Source: GCA-002700125 sp964434385 (GTDB lineage Bacteria > Chloroflexota > Dehalococcoidia > Lucifugimonadales > Lucifugimonadaceae). Taken from it: a stretch of DNA of 64,000 nt. Position 1 is the stretch's first letter. Every line of letters begins with the position of its first letter. Under the pieces are notes generated by a model. It was not told where the DNA came from, ran no database searches, and saw only the letters and a program-made list of their open reading frames with translations. A program made the translations under genes and the position numbers. Of this stretch, positions 50,932 to 60,315 are shown one piece after another. The DNA is taken from positions 124,001 through 188,000 of the forward strand of contig CAYSUW010000001.1 in NCBI GenBank assembly GCA_964434385.1, given 5' to 3'.

Positions 50932-52026
50932 ATGGTAAAAGCTGCAGTACTTTATGAAATAAATTCTGAATTAGAAATAGTAGATCTTTCTATATCCGAT
51001 CCTAAGGACAAAGAAGTTTTAATTTCAATGGATTCTGCAGGATTATGTGCTAGTGATCTTCATGTTATGAAGGGAGAAATAGTTTATCCTACTCCTATAG
51101 TTCTTGGTCATGAAGGAGCAGGAACTATAGAGAAAGTAGGATCCAATGTATCTTCAGTAAAGGTTGGAGATCGCTGTATAGTAAGTTTCATTTCAAGTTG
51201 TGGATTATGTAAACAATGTAGGTCAGGATTCGCGAATCATTGTGAAAAACACTATGAAAATACCCACAATCAGTTAGATGGTACTCTAAGATTGAGTGAT
51301 GAAAATGGAAAAGAAATTTACCAAATGCATAAATTTGGGGCATTTTCAGAATATCAAGTTGTTCCAGAATCTTCTTTGTTTAAAATTCCTGATGAACTTT
51401 CTAGTAATGCTGCAGCACTTATAGGTTGTTGTGTTACTACTGGCTTGGGAGGAATGATTAATCAGGAGAATGTTCCTGTAGGTTCCACAGTAGCTGTATT
51501 TGGTTGTGGAGGAGTAGGATTAAATGTTATCCAGGGAGCAAAAATTCTAAATTCTACAAAAATCATTGCTGTTGATGTTTTTGAACATAAGCTTGAATTC
51601 GCTTATAAATTTGGAGCAACTGATGTGATAAATGCTAAAGAAGAAAACGCAGTAGAAAAAATTAAAGAAATTACTGGAGATGGAGTTGATTTTGCTTTTG
51701 ATAGTTTTGGTGGACCATTAGTTATGGAACAAGCAATTAATTCTTTAGGCAAAAGAGGTACTGCTGTTCTAGTTGGTATTGCTCCTGTAGGTAAAACAGT
51801 TAGCGTAAATATGGTTGAACTAGTTAGAGATCAGAAGAAGATAATCGGTAGTTATTATGGTCATAAATCCCCACATGAAACATTTAGACAAATAACTGAT
51901 TTATATCTTTCAGGAAAAATAGAAGTTGATAATCTCATAAGAGAAGAATATAAGATTGAAGAAATAAATAAAGGATTTGTAGATTTGGAACGTGGAGAGG
52001 ATGGAAGAGGTGTAATTGTTTTTTAA
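50932..52026 (+). CDS. Zinc-dependent alcohol dehydrogenase (MDR)
   Basis: Medium-chain dehydrogenase. C37 in DSAGLCASDLHVM and LGHEGAGTIEKVG (near 63) bind catalytic zinc; CGLCKQCRSGFANHC (near 94) is the structural-zinc loop; FGCGGVGLNVIQGAKI (near 190) the NAD Rossmann motif. The long insertion after HCEKHY (THNQLDGTLRLSDENGKEI) is typical of class III-like and aryl-alcohol dehydrogenases. 364 aa. Last gene of the moeB-to-adh run. Substrate not evident. It overlaps the convergent YeiH gene by 4 bases. Confidence 0.9.
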   Translation: MVKAAVLYEINSELEIVDLSISDPKDKEVLISMDSAGLCASDLHVMKGEIVYPTPIVLGHEGAGTIEKVGSNVSSVKVGDRCIVSFISSCGLCKQCRSGFANHCEKHYENTHNQLDGTLRLSDENGKEIYQMHKFGAFSEYQVVPESSLFKIPDELSSNAAALIGCCVTTGLGGMINQENVPVGSTVAVFGCGGVGLNVIQGAKILNSTKIIAVDVFEHKLEFAYKFGATDVINAKEENAVEKIKEITGDGVDFAFDSFGGPLVMEQAINSLGKRGTAVLVGIAPVGKTVSVNMVELVRDQKKIIGSYYGHKSPHETFRQITDLYLSGKIEVDNLIREEYKIEEINKGFVDLERGEDGRGVIVF

Positions 52027-53054
52027 TTGAAATCGAAAATTGAAATCCCTACTAATCCAATTAGAATTAATAAAATAACTGCAAATAACACAGCTAAAAT
52101 TACTTTAAAACCTATTTTTTTCACTTCTTTAAAGTTAACAGTTAAACCTATTCCAGCCATTGCAATTATAAAAAGGAACTTACTTATCGATTGAATGATT
52201 TCCGAGAATGATTCAGGGATAACATTTGTAGTTCTAAGTATTGATAAAAATAGAAATCCGAAGATAAACCAAGGAATAAAATTGGTAATTGATTTTGAGT
52301 CTAATTTTACTTGGTTTTCTTTTTTTATAATTCCAAAAAAAATTAATAAAGGGCCCAGAAGCAGGACTCTTAATAATTTAACTTGAGTAGCTATTACTCC
52401 AGATTGATTACTTATTGCGAATGAAGCTGCTACAACCTGAGGAACTGCATAAATAGATATTCCTGCAATAATCCCATATTCAAAATTACTGATCTGCCCG
52501 TTTAAAGACAATAAAGGTAACAATAATACTTGTAGTACCCCTATTATTGCACTAAAACCTATGGCTGCAGCAATTTCTGAAGAAGTTGCTTTAATAACTG
52601 GAGCCATAGCTACTACGGCTGAATTCCCACAGATAGAGTTTCCAGTAGCAATTAGAATAGAGAGGTTAGAACTTAATTTTAAAAAATATTTACTAAATAA
52701 CCATGTAAGAAATAGACATGAAATTACTGAAAATACTACTAAAGATATAATAGATAATCCTTCTTGAAATATTAAAGTGAGATTAATACTAGCCCCGAGT
52801 AACATTACTGAGAATTCTAGTAATTGCTTAGATGCGAATTTAGCCCCAGTATTTGATACTTTTGAAATAGATAAAAAATTGTGAAGCCCCAACCCTATTA
52901 ATAGAGAAATTATGAGAGAATCAATATAATTATAAGATAGAAAATATATTTCAAAATATTGAATTAAATTGGAAATTCCTGCTATTAGAGTACATATAAA
53001 TAGACCTCTAGAATTTAGGTTTGCCCAATCAGATATTTTGGAGTAAAAATTCAT
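52023..53054 (-). CDS. YeiH/UPF0324 family membrane protein (putative sulfate exporter)
   Basis: Ten or so helices over 343 aa. Family hallmarks: ISLLIGLGLHNF, GAKFASKQLLEFSVMLLGASI, LIATGNSICGNSAVVAMAPVIKA (near 138) and GISIYAVPQVVAASFAIS (near 198), then VKLLRVLLLGPLL. YeiH-type proteins are proposed to export sulfate or sulfite/taurine breakdown products, though this is not firmly shown. Its place beside the predicted cysteine operon may be relevant. Convergent with the dehydrogenase gene. Confidence 0.88.
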   Translation of the reverse strand: MNFYSKISDWANLNSRGLFICTLIAGISNLIQYFEIYFLSYNYIDSLIISLLIGLGLHNFLSISKVSNTGAKFASKQLLEFSVMLLGASINLTLIFQEGLSIISLVVFSVISCLFLTWLFSKYFLKLSSNLSILIATGNSICGNSAVVAMAPVIKATSSEIAAAIGFSAIIGVLQVLLLPLLSLNGQISNFEYGIIAGISIYAVPQVVAASFAISNQSGVIATQVKLLRVLLLGPLLIFFGIIKKENQVKLDSKSITNFIPWFIFGFLFLSILRTTNVIPESFSEIIQSISKFLFIIAMAGIGLTVNFKEVKKIGFKVILAVLFAVILLILIGLVGISIFDFN

Positions 53055-53128
53055 AAAAATTTAAATAATTATAAATAAAATTTATTAGATATTACTAATG
53101 GAATCAAAAACAATCAAAAGGAGGATAT

Positions 53129-53458
53129 ATGTTTTTAGTACAAAGAGTTTTTAAAGCAAAGCCCAAAAAGGCATGGGAGGCTGCTTCTGTACTTGCAGAA
53201 ATTGGTAAAGAGTACAAGGAAGCTGGGCAGAGAACTGATTCAAGAATATTTTTAAGTGCTGGGACTACTCCAGGAGAATATGGTCTTATATATATGGAAT
53301 GGGAAGCAGAAGTATTGGAATCAGTTTATAGAGGGGATAATGAAATTCCAGCAAAAATAAAAGATGAACTTGGCCCTTTATTGAGAGAACTAATTGAAGA
53401 TCAATGGATTGAATTTTTTGAACTTCTTACTCCCGATAAAATGAGGATGCCTTCTTAA
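53129..53458 (+). CDS. Hypothetical protein, dimeric alpha-beta-barrel-like
   Basis: 109 aa, no signal peptide. AAAAGGAGG stands 6 bases before the ATG, so it is well expressed. The alternation VQRVFKAKPKKAWEAASVLAEIG, RIFLSAGTTPGEYGLIYMEWEAEVLE, with a helix-strand-strand pattern, resembles ABM/NIPSNAP-type ferredoxin folds, but no motif clinches it. Standing alone between YeiH and MscS. Function unknown. Confidence 0.65.
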   Translation: MFLVQRVFKAKPKKAWEAASVLAEIGKEYKEAGQRTDSRIFLSAGTTPGEYGLIYMEWEAEVLESVYRGDNEIPAKIKDELGPLLRELIEDQWIEFFELLTPDKMRMPS

Positions 53459-53551
53459 TAAAAAAGATAAAAACAACTTTTTTGTTCTCAGAAAATATAG
53501 AAATTTGAAATATAAACTTAGATAATAGATTTAAAATTTTCAATTTGCGTT

Positions 53552-54685
53552 ATGTTTGAACAAAATTTTAGTGAATGGTTTTTACAAAAAGGGATATGGG
53601 CATTATTTATTTCTTTGGCTGGATTGTTTGGTGTAGGGATCATTTCATACGTTTTATATAAGTTAGCTGATATATTTGGTCTAACTACAAAAAATATTAA
53701 AGATTCGAGAACTTCTAAACTTATTAATTTAGCTAAGAATATGATAATTATAAGTTTGTCTTTGTTTATTGCAGGAATTCCTAGTTTTTTTGGTGTATTG
53801 ACAGTATTAAATATTGAATCTGGAACTGAAGGTTTGGGATGGGCTTTGGGCTCCACTTATAAATTACTTTTTTCAAAAGCGTTACCTATTTTTCTAGTAA
53901 TGACTATTGGATATCTTGGATTGAGAGTTGCAGCTAATATTGTTCCTGAATTGGTAATAATATATTTTTCTAGAAGTAATCAAGAAGAAGTAGAAGTAAT
54001 TGATAAGGAAGAGAATGATAAAAGAATAGAGACATTTGCCATTGTTCTTAGAAGTATTTTAAGGGTTTTCATAGTAACTATAGCAGTATTTACGATTCTT
54101 CAAATTATTGGAGTTCCAATAACATCTTTGGTGGCAACGTTCTCAGTTATTGCAATTGCAGTAGGGTTAGGAACACAAAGTTTGGTAAAGGATATAGTTC
54201 ATGGTTTATTGATAATTTCAGAAAATCATGTGAGGAAAGGCGATGTGGTTAATATAGCAAATAAGGCTGGTTTGGTAGAGGATATAAATTTAAGAAGGAT
54301 TCTTTTAAGAGATTTAGAGGGAGCTTTACATGTAATACCAAACAGTAACACTGATGTAATTACTAATTTCACAAGCAAATGGTCTAGGGTGCATATAGAA
54401 ATACCTGTGACTTATGAAGAAGATATAGATAAAGTAATTTCATTAATTAATGAAGTAGGACGTGAATTAGGGGAAGAATCAGACTTTTCACAATTTATAG
54501 ATGAAAATCCTGAAGTGTTAAGAGTAAATTCATTTGATGATTCTAGTCTTTCTGTAAAAATAATGGGAGTTACAAAACCTGGAAAACAATGGTTGATAAA
54601 AGGTGAGTTATTGAGAAGATTAAAGATAAGATTTGATAAAGAAAAAATCCCTATTCATCATTCACGTATTAAAGTAGTCAATTAA
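53552..54685 (+). CDS. MscS-family mechanosensitive channel
   Basis: Small-conductance osmotic release channel or relative. N-terminal helices near 15-35, 55-80, 100-125 and 165-185. The pore helix TM3 reads ATFSVIAIAVGLGTQSLVKDIVHGLLI (near 200) with alternating Gly/Ala. VRKGDVVNIANKAGLVEDINLRRILLRDLEGALHVIPN is the beta domain. The C-terminal mixed domain (HIEIPVTYEEDIDKVISLI) follows. 377 aa, larger than E. coli MscS. Its final 8 bases overlap the convergent dehydratase. Confidence 0.92.
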   Translation: MFEQNFSEWFLQKGIWALFISLAGLFGVGIISYVLYKLADIFGLTTKNIKDSRTSKLINLAKNMIIISLSLFIAGIPSFFGVLTVLNIESGTEGLGWALGSTYKLLFSKALPIFLVMTIGYLGLRVAANIVPELVIIYFSRSNQEEVEVIDKEENDKRIETFAIVLRSILRVFIVTIAVFTILQIIGVPITSLVATFSVIAIAVGLGTQSLVKDIVHGLLIISENHVRKGDVVNIANKAGLVEDINLRRILLRDLEGALHVIPNSNTDVITNFTSKWSRVHIEIPVTYEEDIDKVISLINEVGRELGEESDFSQFIDENPEVLRVNSFDDSSLSVKIMGVTKPGKQWLIKGELLRRLKIRFDKEKIPIHHSRIKVVN

Positions 54686-55862
54686 AAAAAGGTGGAAACC
54701 ACTCTTTTTTGATTTCTAAACCAAATCCTGGAGCGCTTGAAGGAACAAGAGTCCCTTTATCTGGAACTGCTGTTCCAGGGAATCTGTCTTTTTCATTAAG
54801 CGGAACTCCGATTGGGGTGATCACTGGACCCGAACATTCAATCATAGGTATTCCTGCTAAACCATAAGAAGCATGTTGCCCAAAGACTGTTCCACCACCA
54901 CCATGTAGGATTACGTTAATTCCTGCAGATTCAGCTATATGAACAATTTTAATTATTGGAGTTAAACCTCCAACCCAAATAATGTCAGGTTGGAAAATAT
55001 CAATGATTCCCTTAGAAGCTGCATGAAAAAAGGGATATACAGTATACCAATGTTCACCTGTAGCTATGGTTTCAGAAGGGATTCTAGATCTTAAAATTTC
55101 ATATTGTGTAATACTCTCTGATATTAAAGCATCTTCTATCCATTTTAATTTATATGGTTTCAGTCTTTCTGATAATTTTACTGTGCTTTCTATATCCAAA
55201 CTCAGCCAACAATCTAACATTAATTCTGAATCATATCCTATTAAGTCTCTTGTATCTGATATTTCTTTTTCAATTTTGTTTAATCCTCTTATCCCGTCCC
55301 TAGGCCCCCAAGAAGCAAATCTTTTGAAATTATCAAAACCTAGTTCTTTTAACCATTCCGTATTATTAGAACTTGCATATATAGGGAGTTTTTCAGTAGT
55401 TGATCCACCCAAGAGTTCATATACAGGTTTTCCCAATAGTTTTCCTTTCAAATCCCATATAGCTAGGTCTACAGCACTTAATGCACGAGCTGAAAAAGAA
55501 TTTGCTCCAACATGAGATAATGTTCTTGACATAATATCGAATAGTTTTTCTGATTCAAAAACATTTCTTCCGATAATGTTGGGGGCTAAATAATCGTTAA
55601 TTATAGATGCAGTGATAATTCCTCTATCACTAAAACCAAACCCCCAAGTTCCGTCTTCACAAGTTACTATACAGCCTACATTTCTTTCATTGAATGAAGG
55701 ATTTAGGCCATTTTTTTTATGAAAATATCTTCCTCCAAAATTTCTTGACATTGGTGTTCCTGTAGCAATCTGACCGTGAAATTTATCAGATTTTCTAGGA
55801 GAAGTTTTTTGCTTAATTTTAGGGTATTCAATTTTAGTAGCTATGACGCTTGTGATTTTCAT
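54678..55862 (-). CDS. L-rhamnonate-dehydratase-like enolase-superfamily enzyme
   Basis: Sugar-acid dehydratase of 394 aa. Metal ligands D217, E243 and E270 (MLDCWLS, WIEDAL, TGEHWY) and His320 (VILHGGGG) with D293 in QPDIIWVGG. The GEH-x-x-T and DCWLSLD motifs resemble rhamnonate dehydratase, as does the N-terminal cap with GRYFHKKNG and DLAIWDLKGKLLGKPVYELLGG. The ending SAPGFGLEIKKEWFP matches other members. Product would be 2-keto-3-deoxy-L-rhamnonate, a substrate for HpaI-type aldolases such as that at 4.6 kb. Not in an obvious operon. Confidence 0.8.
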   Translation of the reverse strand: MKITSVIATKIEYPKIKQKTSPRKSDKFHGQIATGTPMSRNFGGRYFHKKNGLNPSFNERNVGCIVTCEDGTWGFGFSDRGIITASIINDYLAPNIIGRNVFESEKLFDIMSRTLSHVGANSFSARALSAVDLAIWDLKGKLLGKPVYELLGGSTTEKLPIYASSNNTEWLKELGFDNFKRFASWGPRDGIRGLNKIEKEISDTRDLIGYDSELMLDCWLSLDIESTVKLSERLKPYKLKWIEDALISESITQYEILRSRIPSETIATGEHWYTVYPFFHAASKGIIDIFQPDIIWVGGLTPIIKIVHIAESAGINVILHGGGGTVFGQHASYGLAGIPMIECSGPVITPIGVPLNEKDRFPGTAVPDKGTLVPSSAPGFGLEIKKEWFPPFFN

Positions 55863-55885
55863 CAGATTAAATCTTAATTAGTTAT

Positions 55886-56056
55886 TTATAAGATGTTTTG
55901 GGATGTTTTCTCCTGACGGCATGCACCTACGGGATGTCTAGAGTTATCTTCATGATAGCAATATCCATCTCCTCCGTTTTTACCAGAGCATTTTCCTTTA
56001 CAATCATGTGTAGGTGAATTGGTATTGGATATTATTTCTATTTCTAAATCTTTCAT
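55886..56056 (-). CDS. Small four-Cys protein (56 aa)
   Basis: Not long enough for usual calling. ATG 56056 (or 56065, in frame) opens a protein with THDCKGKCSGKNGG, GDGYCYHED and PVGACRQEK: four Cys at 19, 23, 33 and 46, hydrophilic, with no signal peptide. A CxxxC pair plus two single Cys suggests zinc or disulfide binding. TATAAT ends 7 bases upstream of the 56056 codon's partner ATG region, so transcription might be leaderless; otherwise it follows the SDR gene closely. No known family. Confidence 0.5.
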   Translation of the reverse strand: MKDLEIEIISNTNSPTHDCKGKCSGKNGGDGYCYHEDNSRHPVGACRQEKTSQNIL

Positions 56057-56075
56057 GGTTATCATTATAGTATTT

Positions 56076-56816
56076 TTATCGTGTTTTTATGCTACCTCTT
56101 AAATAATCAGCATCATCACTAGCAATAAAAGCTACTATTTTAGCTACTCCCTCAGGTTTTCCTAAAGCTAGTTTGCTTTGTTCAAGTATATTCTTGTCAC
56201 CAGTGTTATTAAATGCTTCGTTGAGTTGACCAATTTTCAAAGGACTTTCAATTCCTCCTGGTAAAATATCATGGACTCTTATTTCAGTATCCTTTAAGTT
56301 GTTTTCTAACCACAAAGTTAAACCATGTGTTCCGCCTTTACTGGAACTATATGGAGCTGCAGAGCCTGCTCCTGTGACTCCTGCTCCAGAAGAAGTTAAT
56401 AAAAGTACACTTTTTGATTTTTTTAACCAAGGTAATGAATATTTAACTGAATAAAAGGTTCCAGTAAGATTTATTTCGATAACTTTCTTCCATATCTTAG
56501 AATCTAAGTTTTCTAAATCCACTAGAGAACCTTCAAGAATACCAGCAAAATGAGCTAAAACATTTAGTTCGTCTCCTAACCATTTTATTGCTTTGGATAT
56601 ATTTTCTTTCATTTCTATTTCAGACCTTACGTCAGTAATCCAATATTCAATATTTTTGTTGAATTCAGAAATTTGTTTTTTTGTTTCTGATAAACCTTTT
56701 TCATTGATATCAAGAATAGCAACGTGAGCTCCTTGCTTTGCCATTTCTATAGCACTAGCTTTTCCTATTCCAGTAGCTCCGCCCGTAATTAAAATTTTTT
56801 TATCTAGTAATTTCAT
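56076..56816 (-). CDS. SDR-family oxidoreductase with shortened C-terminus
   Basis: Classical SDR: KILITGGATGIGKASAIEMA (residues 8-27), Ser in LLTSSGAGVTG, catalytic YSSSKGG and PGGIESPL. It ends ADYLRGSIKTR, where relatives continue with a beta strand and a VDGG motif; the last strand is thus cut by about 10 residues. AHFAG replaces NNAG. 246 aa. Starts within the stop of the preceding TIM-barrel gene (ATGA), so the pair is co-translated and probably acts on the same sugar. Confidence 0.85.
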   Translation of the reverse strand: MKLLDKKILITGGATGIGKASAIEMAKQGAHVAILDINEKGLSETKKQISEFNKNIEYWITDVRSEIEMKENISKAIKWLGDELNVLAHFAGILEGSLVDLENLDSKIWKKVIEINLTGTFYSVKYSLPWLKKSKSVLLLTSSGAGVTGAGSAAPYSSSKGGTHGLTLWLENNLKDTEIRVHDILPGGIESPLKIGQLNEAFNNTGDKNILEQSKLALGKPEGVAKIVAFIASDDADYLRGSIKTR

Positions 56817-57682
56817 GATTTATATGATTGCCAATTTATTTGTAGTTTTTCTGAATACTTATTCACTCTTTCATATGCAGGTTTAAATTTATCAGAAGGA
56901 ATGTGTTCAATTAATATATCTCCTTGTGGACAAACTTTCTCCATCATTTCTAAATAGTAGGAGTGATCTATTAATCCTGTTCCTATTTCTGTTTCTTCAA
57001 AATGTATTAGAAGAGAGTCAATAATCTTGAAGTCTTTCATGTGTGCTCCAATTATTTTATCTTCTAAAAGTTCAAAAAAAACAGACATAAATTTTTTTGT
57101 ATCATATGCTTCATCTAATGAAGATATAAAGTTTACAGGATCAAAATTGAAGCCTAATGTTTTTGAACCTACTGCATCAATAAAATCCTTTACTTTCTTT
57201 GCAGAATGCAGTGGTGATACTATTCCTCCTTCTATACTGATTTTTACTCCTTCATTTTGTGCTACAAGACATATTTGTTTAGTTGAATCTACAAGTCGAT
57301 CAAATGTTTTATCTGAATGATTCTCTTGATGTGGTAGCCAAGCCCCTGATTGATTAATACTTCCAGGCCTTAAATATGTGTTGGAAGATCCTAGCTTAGC
57401 AGTTAAATTACACATTCTTTTCACAAATTTTATTGCATTTTTTCTTTCTGATTCATCTTCACTCACTAGACCCCCGCCATACCGTCCATTTGTTTGACCA
57501 ATTTTTAAATCAGATTTTGCAAATGATTGTTTGATTTTTGAAATATCTGACTCTGAGATAGTCTCTGGATTTGATACTAAAACATTATGAACAGTGAACC
57601 CTATTTCAGAAACTTTTCTAAGAATTTCTGGAGTATATTTTAGGCAATCTAAAGTTACCATTCCAGCAGCGCCTAAGTACAT
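56813..57682 (-). CDS. Sugar phosphate isomerase/epimerase (xylose-isomerase-like TIM barrel)
   Basis: 289 aa AP-endonuclease-2-type barrel. Metal-site strands: VKISIEGGIVSP (near 158, Glu), LGFNFDPVNFIS (near 190, Asp), IIGAHMKDFK (near 222, His) and ILIEHIPSDKF (near 258, Glu). EIGTGLIDHSYYLEMM is also typical. Related proteins isomerise or epimerise sugars and inositols. Overlaps the SDR by four bases and follows the molybdoprotein gene by 17, so the three may form one catabolic operon. Confidence 0.85.
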   Translation of the reverse strand: MYLGAAGMVTLDCLKYTPEILRKVSEIGFTVHNVLVSNPETISESDISKIKQSFAKSDLKIGQTNGRYGGGLVSEDESERKNAIKFVKRMCNLTAKLGSSNTYLRPGSINQSGAWLPHQENHSDKTFDRLVDSTKQICLVAQNEGVKISIEGGIVSPLHSAKKVKDFIDAVGSKTLGFNFDPVNFISSLDEAYDTKKFMSVFFELLEDKIIGAHMKDFKIIDSLLIHFEETEIGTGLIDHSYYLEMMEKVCPQGDILIEHIPSDKFKPAYERVNKYSEKLQINWQSYKS

Positions 57683-57699
57683 TTATATGCTCCAGTAAA

Positions 57700-59979
57700 T
57701 TATTTATTTTTTGATTTAAGTTCTTTTATAATTTTTTCTGGTTTCATAGGCAAATCATATAGTCTTATGCCTAATGCATCATGTATAGCATTGGCTACAG
57801 CCGCAAGCGGAGGAACGATTGGAACTTCTCCTACTCCCCTTACTCCAAAAGGATGATCTCGATTTTCGTTTTCAACAATTATTGTTTCTATCATTGGTAA
57901 GTCCAAAGATGTTGGCATTCTATAGTCTAAGAAACTAGAGTTTTCCATATTTCCTTTATCAGAAATATAATATTCTTCATTCAATGCCCACCCTATACCT
58001 TGTGCTGCTCCGCCTTGCATTTGACCTTCTACATATGATGGATGAATAGCTTTTCCAACATCCTGAATAGCTGTGTAACGAGAAACATCAGTTTTTCCCG
58101 TTTTAGGGTCAATTTCTAGATCAACAATGTGAGTTGCATATCCATGGCTTGCTGAACTAAGATTAACTGATCCTACTGAACTAATAGGGCCACCAGTAGA
58201 ATCTAATTTTCCAGCTAATTCTTTAAAGCCTATTTTTAATTCCGAATCTTTCTTAGATTGGAATGTGCTATTTATGAATTCAATATCTTTTTCTGATATA
58301 TCCCATAAAATCGCTACACGAGATGTTAATTTTTCAACAAGACTCTCAGCAGCCTGATATGCTGCCATTCCGGTAGCATATGTAGTTCTACTTCCACCTG
58401 TCATTCCTGTATAACCTACTCCATCAGTGTCAGGGATACGAGGAATTATATCTTCCGCTTTTAAACCTAAAACTTCTGCAACATGCATTGCTATTGATGA
58501 TCTGGTTCCACCAATATCTGCAGAACCTTCAAGTAGTGATACAGTTCCATCATCATTTATACTTAGAGTTGCAGATGATTTTCCTCCTCCATTCATCCAA
58601 TATCCGCTTGCTATACCTCTACCTTTTAGTTTTCCATTATTATTTCCATTATCAATAGGTGAATTCCAATGATCTGAATTTTTGACTGCATCTAGCACAT
58701 CTAGGTTTCCAATTTTAGGGAATATTGGACCATCGCCTCTTCTAGAGCCTTTCTTTGAAGCATTAAAGATTCTGAATTCTAGTGGATCCCATCGATTTTC
58801 ACTACATATTTCATCAATTGTGGCATCCATTCCGAAGCTTGCTTGTGGTGAGCCTGGAGCTCTGTAGGCAGCAGATTTTGGTTTATTTACCAAAATATCA
58901 TAACCATCAATTCTAGTGTTAGGAATATCGTAACAAGCAAACACACAATTGGCAGCTCCTCCTACTGCAGATCCAGGAAAAGCTCCTGCTTCAAATTTAA
59001 TATCTGCAGAAGCTGCATTGAGTTTCATATCATTATTGACTCCTATTTTTATTGTCACCTTTCCTCCAGGCGCAGGGCCTGTTCCTTCAAAGACTGATTG
59101 TCTATCCATAGTTAGTTTCACAGGTCTATTTGATTTTTTAGATAAAACTGCGGCAACAGGAGGTAGATAAACTCTTGTTTTTCCTCCAAATCCTCCTCCT
59201 ATTTCAGTAGGCATTACTCTGATCATAGATTCTGGTATACCTAGTAACTCAGCTGTTTGAGTTCTAACAGGAAAAGCTCCTTGAGTAGATGTCCAAATTG
59301 TTAACCTTCCATCTTCTCCCCATACTACAGTTGCAGAATGAAGCTCTATATATCCTTGATGTACCATTGGCATAGTAAAAACACGTTCAAATACTTGATC
59401 AGATTCATCAAATCCTTTATCTGGATCTCCGAATTCAAAGTTAAAATAGTCTGCAATGTTTGTGTTTGTTTTTGATCCTTCGGGTGTTGTACCAACAAAA
59501 TCTTCATGAAGTATTGTTGCAGATTGAGAAATTGCTTCATCAACACTTAAGACAGGTTCAAGTTCTTTATATTTTACTTTAATTTTTTTTATTGCTTCCT
59601 CTGCAGTATTTAGATCGAATGCACATACAGCAGCTACTGCATGTCCTTTGTAAAGTACTTTATCTTTAGCCATAATATTCATTGAGTCGAATTTGAAATT
59701 TGCTATTCCTTCACCAATGTCTATTTCTTTATTTTCACCTACCTCAAAATCTTTTCCGGTTACAACAGCAGTGACTCCAGGGTGTTTTTCTGCTTCAGAG
59801 GTATCGATGCTCACTATTATTGCGTGAGCATATGGGCTTCTAAGCAAAGCTCCAATTTGTAATTGTGGAAGCTTAACATCAGCACTATATAATGCTCGTC
59901 CAGTAACTTTTTCTATCCCATCATGTCTTATAGGACGGGTTCCAATAACTTTGTATTCTTTTTTATTTTTGATAATCAT
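57700..59979 (-). CDS. Xanthine-dehydrogenase-family molybdopterin-binding subunit
   Basis: Large subunit of a molybdenum hydroxylase. GTRPIRHDGIEKVTGRALYS opens the family, then TEIGGGFGGKTRVYLPPVA (near 258), AYRAPGSPQASFG (near 370), GSADIGGTRS, TGGSRTTYATGMA and the catalytic Glu718 in GVGEVPIVP. 759 aa is typical. The AYRAPG loop differs from the AYRCSFR of true CO dehydrogenase, so an aldehyde or N-heterocycle is the likelier substrate. The FeS and FAD subunits that normally accompany it are not adjacent: upstream is bL28 in the opposite direction, downstream an isomerase and an SDR. Confidence 0.92.
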   Translation of the reverse strand: MIIKNKKEYKVIGTRPIRHDGIEKVTGRALYSADVKLPQLQIGALLRSPYAHAIIVSIDTSEAEKHPGVTAVVTGKDFEVGENKEIDIGEGIANFKFDSMNIMAKDKVLYKGHAVAAVCAFDLNTAEEAIKKIKVKYKELEPVLSVDEAISQSATILHEDFVGTTPEGSKTNTNIADYFNFEFGDPDKGFDESDQVFERVFTMPMVHQGYIELHSATVVWGEDGRLTIWTSTQGAFPVRTQTAELLGIPESMIRVMPTEIGGGFGGKTRVYLPPVAAVLSKKSNRPVKLTMDRQSVFEGTGPAPGGKVTIKIGVNNDMKLNAASADIKFEAGAFPGSAVGGAANCVFACYDIPNTRIDGYDILVNKPKSAAYRAPGSPQASFGMDATIDEICSENRWDPLEFRIFNASKKGSRRGDGPIFPKIGNLDVLDAVKNSDHWNSPIDNGNNNGKLKGRGIASGYWMNGGGKSSATLSINDDGTVSLLEGSADIGGTRSSIAMHVAEVLGLKAEDIIPRIPDTDGVGYTGMTGGSRTTYATGMAAYQAAESLVEKLTSRVAILWDISEKDIEFINSTFQSKKDSELKIGFKELAGKLDSTGGPISSVGSVNLSSASHGYATHIVDLEIDPKTGKTDVSRYTAIQDVGKAIHPSYVEGQMQGGAAQGIGWALNEEYYISDKGNMENSSFLDYRMPTSLDLPMIETIIVENENRDHPFGVRGVGEVPIVPPLAAVANAIHDALGIRLYDLPMKPEKIIKELKSKNK

Positions 59980-60315
59980 TATTGCTCCCTATGTTAAGTA
60001 GAATATATTGATGATTTCTAGAAATTCATTAATTAGATTATATTACATTTTTCTAGTAGATAAATGTAATTTTTATCTTTCAAGAAAAGAAATTCTTTTA
60101 TATCTTTTAAGATCACATATATAGAATTAGAAAATTATTTTAATTGAATTTTGAATTTTTTACATCATTTAAATTCTCTTTTTCTATACCTTAGTGCAAT
60201 TTTCATTCATAAATAATGTTCTTAATAATTGATTCAAGGGTTATCTCGTGATATCTTATTCCTTCGTAGTTTACCTTTTTCATATAGAATCATGTAAATT
60301 GTATAGAGGTGTAAT
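59980..60315. other. AT-rich intergenic region between divergent genes
   Basis: About 335 bases between the molybdoprotein gene and rpmB. I find no ORF above chance, no tRNA and no strong hairpin. It must hold both promoters; CATATAGAAT (near 60280) is a possible -10 for rpmB, without a convincing -35. Confidence 0.6.
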
